NCBI GenBank assembly: GCA_023426225.1 | Contig: JAFABD010000139.1 | Coordinates: forward strand, 1 to 11,165 | Length of the DNA: 11,165 nucleotides | DNA from: Pseudomonadota bacterium | GTDB taxonomy: Bacteria; Pseudomonadota; Alphaproteobacteria; Sphingomonadales; Sphingomonadaceae | Direction: 5' to 3' | In this document: piece after piece, positions 1 to 5,130 of the stretch | Layout of the letters: each line of letters opens with the position of its first letter | Position numbering within the stretch: the first letter of the stretch is position 1 | Program-made: the position numbers and the translations under genes | Notes under the pieces: generated by a model | Told to the model about the DNA's origin: nothing | Seen by the model: only the letters and a program-made list of their open reading frames with translations | Database searches by the model: none

Positions 1-449
1 ATCCAGTGCAGCGCGGTGCCGACCAGCCCGCCGAGGATCACTTCGCTCCCGCGCCACCAGCCCGCTGCCAGCAGCGACGCACCCGGGTCATGGGCAAAGA
101 ACAGGATCGGCGCGGTCCACATCGACACGCGAAGGTCGGGCCAGCGGCGAACCAGCCCCGCACAGACCGCGACGCTCGCGCCGGTCTGCGCCGCCAGGCC
201 GGCGCCCAGCGGTGCGATCAGGCTTCCGACGCTCACCGCCACGACGATTCCGACCACGGTCCCGCTGAACCGCCACAGGACCGCATTCTTCGTCTGATCG
301 AGCTTCTCCTGCGACACGACCACGCCCGAAATCGACGCCCAGACCGGGTGAAGCAGCCCAAGCGTCGAGGCGAGTGCATAGGCGAGGGCGGCGGCGCCCG
401 AACAGCGCAGCACAAAGGCAATGTCGCGCGCCGTCACCGCCGTTTTCAT
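1..449 (-). CDS. FUSC-family inner-membrane protein, N-terminal part (partial)
   Basis: The first 149 codons of a gene that continues past the left edge. The protein is rich in hydrophobic helices (about residues 11-45, 62-100 and 112-145). It carries the family-like element LHPVWASISGVVV (33-45), followed by an Arg (R60) before a Gly-rich helix (SGTVVGIVVA), and a second Arg before another Gly-rich helix (RGSEVILGGLVG, 133-144). This pattern fits the N-terminal membrane half of FUSC/aromatic-acid-exporter (AaeB/YccS-like) proteins. Family members are proposed efflux components for aromatic or other organic acids; the substrate here is unknown. Its ATG (449-447) overlaps the poxB TGA (448-446) as ATGA, and a GAGG lies about 8 nt upstream, so it is the downstream partner of poxB and probably translationally coupled. 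Export of an acid made by the operon is only an inference. The missing C-terminal half prevents a firmer call. Confidence 0.75.
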   Translation of the reverse strand, partial: MKTAVTARDIAFVLRCSGAAALAYALASTLGLLHPVWASISGVVVSQEKLDQTKNAVLWRFSGTVVGIVVAVSVGSLIAPLGAGLAAQTGASVAVCAGLVRRWPDLRVSMWTAPILFFAHDPGASLLAAGWWRGSEVILGGLVGTALHW

Positions 450-2176
450 CGTCGGAGCCTCAGATTGGTGCGGGCCAGATCGACGATTTCGTCACCCCGC
501 CCGTTCATGATCGCCTTGAGCATGTAGAGGCTGAAACCCTTGGCCTGCTCAAGCTTGATCTTGGGCGGGATCACCAGTTCCTGCTTGGCGGTGACGACAT
601 CGACCAGTGCCGGACCCGGATGGGCAAATGCGGTGCGCAGCGCGTCGTCAAGATCGCCCGAATCCTCGACACGCAGTCCCTTTACCCCCGCCGCCTGCGC
701 CATGGCGGCAAAGTCGGGGTTGTGCAGGTCGGTACCGGTATCGAGATAGCCGCCCGCCTTCATCTCCATCGCCACAAAGCCGAGCGAACCATTGTTCGAA
801 ATGATCACCTTCACAGGCAGGCCGAGTTGGGCGAGCGACAGGAAATCGCCGAGCATCATCGTGAAGCCGCCGTCTCCCGACAACGAGATCACCTGGCGTC
901 CGGGGGCGGCAGCCTGGGCGCCCATTGCCTGCAACATCGCGTTGGCCATCGAGCCGTGGTTGAACGAGCCGATCAGCCGACGCTTGCCGTTCATCTTGAG
1001 ATAGCGCGCGGCCCAGACCGTCGGCGTGCCGACATCCGCGGTAAAGATCGCGTCGTCGTCGGCCAGTTCGCTCACCAGCGCGGTGAGATATTGGGGGTGG
1101 ATCGGGGCACCGGACTTTGCCGGCTGGGCCAGCGCGTCGAGCCCCTCGCGGGCCTTGGCATAGTGGGCGCGTGCCGCATCGAGGAAGCGCGTGTCGTGGC
1201 GGGGCGCAAGGCGGGGGAGGAGCGCCGATACCGCCTCGCCGACGTCGGCGACGATCCCCTGCGAAAGCGGCGCGCGCCTGCCGAGCGCCGCCGGATCGCG
1301 GTCGATCTGCACGATGCGCGCCTTCTCGGGATAGAAATTGCGATACGGAAAGTCGGTGCCGAGCATCAGCAGCGTGTCGCATCCCAGCATCGCGTGATAG
1401 CCGGATGAAAAGCCGATCAGCCCGGTCATGCCGACGTCGAAGGGATTGCCCCATTCGACATGTTCCTTCCCGCGCAGCGCGTGGACGACGGGGGCGGCGA
1501 GCCTTTCGGCAAGCGCGACGACGGCGTCGTGCGCCCCGGCACAGCCGCTGCCGGCAAGGATCGTCACCGCCTTCGACTCATTGAGCGTCGCGGCCAGCCG
1601 TTCGATCTCCCCTTCGGCAGGCAGCAGCCGCGGCGAGGCCAGCGGCGCCCATTCGCCGTCGGCGGCAACCGGGGCGGGCTGCAGCGCGACGTCGCCGGGA
1701 AGCACGATGACCGCCACGCCCCGCTGTCCGATCGCCGTGCGCATCGCCCGGTGCAGCACTTCGGGCATCTGGGCGGGATTGGTCACCAATTCGACGAAGG
1801 CGCTGCACTCACGAAACAATTCCTGCGGATGCGTTTCCTGGAAATAGCCAAGGCCGATTTCCGAGGAAGGAATATGCGCCGCGATCGCGAGCACCGGGAC
1901 ATGGTTGCGGTGGCAATCGAACAGGCCGTTGATCAGATGGAGATTGCCCGGACCGCAGCTGCCCGCACAGACCGCGAGTTCGCCGGTCATCGCGGCTTCC
2001 GCGCCGGCAGCGAATGCGGCGGTTTCCTCATGCCGCACATGCATCCACGCGATGCGGTCGAGCCGCCGCAGGCTGTCGTTCAGGCCATTGAGGCTGTCAC
2101 CGGTGACGCCCCAGATGCGCTTGACGCCGGCATTGGCAAGCGTGGTCGCAAGCAGGTCGGCGATGGTCATGGACAT
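446..2176 (-). CDS. poxB: Pyruvate dehydrogenase (quinone) / pyruvate oxidase PoxB
   Basis: A thiamine-diphosphate and FAD dependent peripheral membrane enzyme that converts pyruvate to acetate and CO2 and reduces ubiquinone. From ATG 2176 it is 576 aa, against 572 in E. coli PoxB, and it lines up with that protein almost without gaps. Visible features are the KRIWGVTGDSLNG start (19-31), the catalytic Glu in RHEE (E50), the CAGSCGPGNLHLINGLFDCH block (70-89), the middle FAD-binding domain with VHALRGKEHVE (231-241) and MTGLIGFSSG (250-259), and the C-terminal ThDP domain with GDGGF (434-438) and the paired NN (461-462). The last 25 or so residues, ending NLRLRR, correspond to the amphipathic membrane-binding tail of the E. 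coli enzyme. ATG 2176 is preferred over GTG 2185, which would overlap the lldD stop: a GGGAG lies 8 nt before the ATG, no site precedes the GTG, and the E. coli numbering (E50) then matches exactly. It lies 5 nt after lldD and is the next step after lactate oxidation. Confidence 0.95.
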   Translation of the reverse strand: MSMTIADLLATTLANAGVKRIWGVTGDSLNGLNDSLRRLDRIAWMHVRHEETAAFAAGAEAAMTGELAVCAGSCGPGNLHLINGLFDCHRNHVPVLAIAAHIPSSEIGLGYFQETHPQELFRECSAFVELVTNPAQMPEVLHRAMRTAIGQRGVAVIVLPGDVALQPAPVAADGEWAPLASPRLLPAEGEIERLAATLNESKAVTILAGSGCAGAHDAVVALAERLAAPVVHALRGKEHVEWGNPFDVGMTGLIGFSSGYHAMLGCDTLLMLGTDFPYRNFYPEKARIVQIDRDPAALGRRAPLSQGIVADVGEAVSALLPRLAPRHDTRFLDAARAHYAKAREGLDALAQPAKSGAPIHPQYLTALVSELADDDAIFTADVGTPTVWAARYLKMNGKRRLIGSFNHGSMANAMLQAMGAQAAAPGRQVISLSGDGGFTMMLGDFLSLAQLGLPVKVIISNNGSLGFVAMEMKAGGYLDTGTDLHNPDFAAMAQAAGVKGLRVEDSGDLDDALRTAFAHPGPALVDVVTAKQELVIPPKIKLEQAKGFSLYMLKAIMNGRGDEIVDLARTNLRLRR

Positions 2177-2181
2177 GAGGC

Positions 2182-3336
2182 TCACTCCCGGGAGGAAAGG
2201 GTGGACGAAACCAGGCTGTCGCGGGTGATTTCGGAAATCGAGCGGGCGCCGGTCAGCGTCATGGCGACGCGCATCTCACTGGCGACCAACTCGAGCAGGT
2301 GGGCGACGCCCTTTTCGCCGGCGGCTGCGAGCGCGTAGATATAGGCGCGGCCGAGCAGCACGCCGTCGGCGCCGTTCGCCAGCATCCTGACGACGTCGAG
2401 CCCGGAGCGGATGCCGCTGTCGACCAGCAGTGTCAGGTCGCCCTTCACGGCGTCGGCGATCAGCGGGAGCGCGCGTGCCGTCGAGAGCACGCCGTCGAGC
2501 TGCCGGCCGCCATGGTTCGAGACCACCAGCCCGTCGGCACCGAAGCGAACCGCGTCGCGCGCATCTTCCGGATCGAGGATACCCTTGAGCACCATCGCGC
2601 CTTTCCAGGAATCGCGGACCCATTGCAGATCGCGCCAGCCGATCGACGGGTCGAAATTGGCGCCGAGCCAGCCGACATAGTCCTCGAGCGTCGTCTTCTT
2701 GCGAAGATAGGCGGATACATTGCCCAGATCGTGCGGGTGTCCGCACACGCCGACGTCCCACGCCCAGCGCGGATGTGCAATCGCCTGCAGGATGCGTCGC
2801 TGTGCGGCGAACGGGCCGGACATGCCCGAATGGGCGTCGCGATAGCGTGCACCCGGCACGGGCATGTCGACCGTGAAGACCAGCGTGCGGACGCCCGCCG
2901 CCCAGGCGCGCTCGAGCGCGTTCCGCATGAACCCGCGGTCCTTCAGCACATAGAGCTGGAACCAGATCGGCCGAGTCAGCGCCGGCTGGACTTCTTCGAT
3001 CGGGCAGACCGAGACCGACGACATCGTAAAAGGTATGCCGTGCGCCTGGGCGGCGCGGGCAGCCTGAACTTCGCCCCGGCGGGCATACATTCCCGTCAGC
3101 CCGACCGGTCCGAGCGCGACCGGCATGGCGAAGGATTCGCCCAGAATTTTCGTCGACAGATCGACGTCACCCACCGCTTTCAGTACCCGCTGCCGCAGCG
3201 CCAACGCGTGCAGGTCGGTCTGGTTGCGAAGCATCGTCTGCTCGGCATAGGCGCCGCCGTCGATATAGTGGAAAAGGAACGGCGGGAGCCGACGGCGGGC
3301 CGCCTCGCGATAATCGTTGGTCGACGAGATGATCAT
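2182..3336 (-). CDS. lldD: L-lactate dehydrogenase (quinone), FMN-dependent, LldD
   Basis: A membrane-associated FMN flavoenzyme of the alpha-hydroxy-acid oxidase family. It oxidises L-lactate to pyruvate and gives the electrons to the quinone pool, so it serves aerobic growth on lactate. The 384-aa product aligns from residue 1 with E. coli LldD (396 aa): MIIS..DYR..A, LPPFLFHYIDGGAY (17-30, active-site Tyr24), MPVALGPVGLTGMYARRGE (71-89), WFQLYV (125-130, Tyr129), FTVDMPVPGARYRDAHSGMSG (154-174). The catalytic base H275 and substrate-binding R278 lie in SNHGGRQLDG (273-282). FMN phosphate contacts are expected at K251, DSGIR (306-310) and GR (329-330). The C-terminus is about 12 residues shorter than in E. 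coli, beyond the conserved core. Its ATG overlaps the lldR stop as ATGA (3336-3333). The family also contains mandelate and glycolate oxidases, but the near gap-free match and the LldR neighbour make lactate the clear choice. Confidence 0.96.
   Translation of the reverse strand: MIISSTNDYREAARRRLPPFLFHYIDGGAYAEQTMLRNQTDLHALALRQRVLKAVGDVDLSTKILGESFAMPVALGPVGLTGMYARRGEVQAARAAQAHGIPFTMSSVSVCPIEEVQPALTRPIWFQLYVLKDRGFMRNALERAWAAGVRTLVFTVDMPVPGARYRDAHSGMSGPFAAQRRILQAIAHPRWAWDVGVCGHPHDLGNVSAYLRKKTTLEDYVGWLGANFDPSIGWRDLQWVRDSWKGAMVLKGILDPEDARDAVRFGADGLVVSNHGGRQLDGVLSTARALPLIADAVKGDLTLLVDSGIRSGLDVVRMLANGADGVLLGRAYIYALAAAGEKGVAHLLELVASEMRVAMTLTGARSISEITRDSLVSSTLSSRE
2185..2189 (-). promoter_or_regulatory. 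Ribosome binding site of poxB
   Basis: GGGAG on the minus strand, 8 nt before the ATG at 2176. It lies in the last codons and stop of lldD. It supports ATG 2176 over the in-frame GTG at 2185, for which no suitably spaced purine-rich site exists. Confidence 0.55.
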
Positions 3337-4115
3337 GCCACGGAAGCCTTTGCGGTTCTGAGCTGGGAGAAGGCGCGCGTCGCGCGTTTCCGGCGCGCCG
3401 CGGCTTGTTCGAGGCGTTCGAGCTGCTCTTCGACGAACAGCAGGTGTTCGGTGGCAGCCGTCCGCGCAGCAGCCGGTTGGCCGGCCAGAATGGCGTCAAG
3501 GATCTGGCGGTGCTGGCTGTCGAGCTGCGCCGGCAACCCGGGCAAGCGATAGAGTTGCGCCAGGCTGTCCGAGATGCTCGCTTCCAGCAGGCCCTCGAGG
3601 CCGCACATTAGCTGGTAGAGGACGGCATTATGCGCCGCCCGGGCGATCAGCTGATGGAAACCGGCATCGAGCGTTGCGAGCGTCCGGGGGGTATCGGCCG
3701 GCGCAGAGGCTGCCGGCGCCATAAGTGCGGTGGCAAGCGCGCGATATGCTGCCGCAATCGCGGCCCGGTCGTCGGGACCGGCACGCAGCGCCGCGTAAGC
3801 CGCCGCATCGCCCTCGAGCGATTTGCGAATCTCGATGACGTCGCGCCAGTATCCGGCGTCGCTGGCCGCGAGCGGCGCCAGCGATTGCAGCGCGACGCGA
3901 AGCGGTTCCGCGGTTTCGGGGGACGTGACATAGGTGCCGCCGCCGTGGCGCGTGGTGAGCAGGCCGCGGCTGACCAATTGCTTGATCGCCTCCCGCAAGC
4001 TGGACCGCGACACGCCGAGTTCCAGCGCGAGTTGTCGTTCGGCCGGGATTCGTTCTCCGACGGCGAAACGTCCCGCCGCGATCATGGCTTCGATGTGTTC
4101 CGAAATCGCCGACAC
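3333..4115 (-). CDS. lldR: GntR-family (FadR/FCD subfamily) transcriptional regulator, LldR-like
   Basis: A DNA-binding regulator expected to respond to L-lactate and control the lldD-poxB operon. Starting at GTG 4115 it is 260 aa (E. coli LldR is 258). An N-terminal winged helix-turn-helix spans about residues 1-65, with the GntR signature ERIPAERQLALELGVSRSSL (21-40) and a wing RHGGGTYV (57-64). A C-terminal all-helical FCD domain spans about 85-235 and keeps the usual metal/ligand residues D150 and H154 (DAGFH), H202 (QHRQ) and H224 (TEH). The reading frame stays open to 4259, but the GTG at 4115 has GGAGG 5 nt upstream and begins where the family's first helix begins. TTG 4127 and GTG 4121 are alternatives. 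It is the first gene of the operon and overlaps lldD by 4 bp. A perfect TTGGT-N3-ACCAA palindrome lies about 100 bp upstream, so autoregulation is likely. A pyruvate-responsive (PdhR-like) role cannot be excluded. Confidence 0.88.
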   Translation of the reverse strand: MSAISEHIEAMIAAGRFAVGERIPAERQLALELGVSRSSLREAIKQLVSRGLLTTRHGGGTYVTSPETAEPLRVALQSLAPLAASDAGYWRDVIEIRKSLEGDAAAYAALRAGPDDRAAIAAAYRALATALMAPAASAPADTPRTLATLDAGFHQLIARAAHNAVLYQLMCGLEGLLEASISDSLAQLYRLPGLPAQLDSQHRQILDAILAGQPAAARTAATEHLLFVEEQLERLEQAAARRKRATRAFSQLRTAKASVA

Positions 4116-4120
4116 CGCCA

Positions 4121-4125
4121 CCTCC
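4121..4125 (-). promoter_or_regulatory. Ribosome binding site deciding the lldR start
   Basis: GGAGG on the minus strand followed by a 5-nt spacer and GTG 4115. It is the best Shine-Dalgarno match in the 5' part of the open frame and supports a non-ATG start giving a 260-aa, family-sized regulator. Confidence 0.5.
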
Positions 4126-4146
4126 AACGTCTCGCGGAAGGTGGGA

Positions 4147-4159
4147 TTGGTCTGGCCAG
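4147..4159. promoter_or_regulatory. Degenerate second LldR-type operator
   Basis: TTGGTCTGGCCAG keeps one full half-site (TTGGT) and a partial second half (GCCAG for ACCAA) around a 3-nt centre. Its centre is 64 bp from that of the perfect palindrome, about six helical turns, and lies between the putative -10 element and the lldR start. This resembles the two-operator layout known for E. coli lldPRD. The match is imperfect and could be chance. Confidence 0.35.
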
Positions 4160-4176
4160 ATGTCAACAAACCGAAA

Positions 4177-4182
4177 AATATA
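4177..4182 (-). promoter_or_regulatory. Possible -10 element of the lldR operon
   Basis: TATATT on the minus strand, about 62 nt before the chosen lldR start, in an A/T-rich stretch and between the two operator-like sites. No good -35 hexamer is found at the normal distance, so the promoter is weakly supported. If correct, the strong operator would lie near -45 and the weak one near +17 relative to transcription start. Confidence 0.25.
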
Positions 4183-4207
4183 CGGCAGAAAGAGTTAGGA
4201 CTGTTGG

Positions 4208-4226
4208 ATATTGGTATGACCAATAT
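4208..4226. promoter_or_regulatory. Perfect 19-bp palindromic operator, LldR/PdhR type
   Basis: ATATTGGTATGACCAATAT is a perfect inverted repeat with 8-bp arms around a 3-nt centre. Its core TTGGT-N3-ACCAA matches the operator form of FadR-subfamily GntR regulators such as PdhR and LldR (TNGTNNNACNA). It lies upstream of an lldR-like gene, so LldR is the natural candidate binder. It is 288 bp from the divergent lipoprotein gene, so control of that operon is possible but less likely. Confidence 0.7.
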
Positions 4227-4240
4227 GCCCCTTTCCCGTA

Positions 4241-4256
4241 CCCTCAATTCTGAGGG
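4241..4256. repeat. Short inverted repeat CCCTCA-attc-TGAGGG
   Basis: Perfect 6-bp arms with a 4-nt centre. It lies 31-32 bp (three helical turns) from the centre of the main operator palindrome, on the side away from lldR. It could be a binding site for another regulator or a small hairpin. No T-tract follows on either strand, so it is not an intrinsic terminator. Confidence 0.35.
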
Positions 4257-4481
4257 CATGACGGGCCGTCACCGGGAACGCGGCGCACGCTTTGGGCGAA
4301 CTCAAGCCCGGCAGGTTTGGACAGAATTTGGCAAGGGGGCCGATTTCCACCGTAACAAACGAACAGCAGAGGGCATTCGTACATTCCGCTTCGACAATTG
4401 TTTGCGCCCAGTGCAACGATATGTGACTTTCTGCCTCATTGAACGAACGGTTCGGCTTCGACACTCTCACCATCGTACCAA

Positions 4482-4496
4482 GGCCCGTAGCGGGCC
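4482..4496 (+). repeat. GC-rich hairpin in the leader of the lipoprotein gene
   Basis: GGCCCG-tag-CGGGCC has a perfect 6-bp all-GC stem with a 3-nt loop. It ends about 8 nt before the GGGGG ribosome-binding stretch (4504-4508) of the ATG at 4514. If transcribed it would form a stable stem close to the translation start. No regulatory role is shown. Confidence 0.35.
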
Positions 4497-4513
4497 GAAG
4501 AACGGGGGACGAA

Positions 4514-5041
4514 ATGCGCCGGACCATCGCACTTGCCGCACTGACGCTCGTCGGCGCCTGCTCGGGCGCCAAGCACGAACAACCTGCGAACCAGACACAG
4601 GCGGGCGCGCCGGCGGGCGGTAGCGCCCAGACGTTCAATCAGGTTGTCGACGGGGATGTGCTCACGCGCATGTTTCGCTGGTGGAACGACGCCTATACCA
4701 AGCCCGACGGCTTCACGGCCCAATCCTTCGGGCAGTATTTCACGGCGGATGCCGTCATGCAGATCAATGGCAAGGTCAGTGCCAAGGGGCTGGACGACCT
4801 CGCCGCCCATTTCCGCATGATCCAGCAACGCACGCAGAAGGTGAAGATCAATCTGCCGTTCCGCGCGGCATTCTCGTCGCCCGACGGCAGCAAGATCTAC
4901 ACCTATCACACGATCGATGCCGAAGAGAACGGCAAGCCCGCCAAGGAAATGGTGATGGGCTATGCCGAACTCCGCGACGGCAAGATCGCGCTCATCAACT
5001 TTCTGGACATGGAAGGTGCGCCCCAGCCGGGCGCGCTGTGA
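4514..5041 (+). CDS. Lipoprotein with NTF2/SnoaL-like domain
   Basis: A 175-aa predicted lipoprotein. The N-terminus MRRTIALAALTLVGAC has a basic start, a short hydrophobic stretch and a lipobox V-G-A-C with acylated Cys16; Ser follows, and with no Asp at +2 this suggests the outer membrane. A Gln/Ala/Gly-rich linker (17-40) leads to a single alpha+beta domain (about 45-168). Its pattern MFRWWNDAYTKPDGFTAQSF, YFTADAVMQING, GLDDLAAHF and a late strand ELRDGKIALINFLDME is typical of NTF2-like/SnoaL folds. Such domains bind small hydrophobic ligands or act as isomerases or hydrolases; no activity can be assigned here. ATG 4514 is chosen over a TTG at 4439 because only it puts the signal peptide first, and a GGGGG stretch precedes it. 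It lies 89 bp before the TonB-dependent receptor in the same direction, so a role beside that receptor is inferred. Confidence 0.8.
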   Translation: MRRTIALAALTLVGACSGAKHEQPANQTQAGAPAGGSAQTFNQVVDGDVLTRMFRWWNDAYTKPDGFTAQSFGQYFTADAVMQINGKVSAKGLDDLAAHFRMIQQRTQKVKINLPFRAAFSSPDGSKIYTYHTIDAEENGKPAKEMVMGYAELRDGKIALINFLDMEGAPQPGAL

Positions 5042-5080
5042 AATCACGCCGTTGAACTGAGGGACAGGGAATCGGGTCGC

Positions 5081-5105
5081 CGCGCACCATCAAAAGATGG
5101 GCGCG
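5081..5105 (+). repeat. Imperfect hairpin between lipoprotein and receptor genes
   Basis: CGCGC-a-CCATC, loop AAAA, GATGG-GCGCG: a 10-bp stem with one bulged A and a tetra-A loop, in the 89-bp gap. It ends about 12 nt before the AAGGGG ribosome-binding site (5117-5122) of the receptor gene. No U-tract follows, so it is not a standard terminator. It could be an mRNA processing or stability element, or shape receptor translation. Confidence 0.45.
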
Positions 5106-5130
5106 CCGAACGGAAGAAGGGGAATATAGA

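Larger units (their letters stand above)
4116..4513. other. Divergent intergenic region between lldR and the lipoprotein/receptor operon
   Basis: 398 bp with no convincing gene; the open frames crossing it are extensions of neighbours or frame shadows. It is locally A/T-richer than the genes (for example around 4160-4215). It contains a perfect 19-bp palindrome (4208-4226), a degenerate copy (4147-4159), a 6-bp-arm inverted repeat CCCTCA-attc-TGAGGG (4241-4256), a short palindrome CGAACGGTTCG (4444-4454) and a GC hairpin (4482-4496). Promoters for both operons should lie here. On the plus strand TTGTTT (4398-4403) and TATGTG (4420-4425), 16 nt apart, are only a weak candidate. Confidence 0.7.

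Noticed and set aside
2183..2185. GTG start for poxB giving a GTGA overlap with lldD
   Set aside because: Attractive because other junctions overlap by 4 bp, but it has no ribosome-binding site. The ATG at 2176 has GGGAG 8 nt upstream and gives the same N-terminal length as E. coli PoxB.
374..3552. Long plus-strand open frames opposite poxB and lldD
   Set aside because: Arg/His-rich antisense shadows; the minus strand encodes near full-length PoxB and LldD with all active-site residues.
3934..4623. Plus-strand open frame across the intergenic region
   Set aside because: It runs antisense through lldR and crosses into the lipoprotein gene out of frame, with no domain or good start. It would bury the operator palindrome inside a gene.
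5081..5105. Intrinsic terminator between lipoprotein and receptor genes
   Set aside because: The stem-loop is clear but no T-rich tract follows, so standard Rho-independent termination is not supported.
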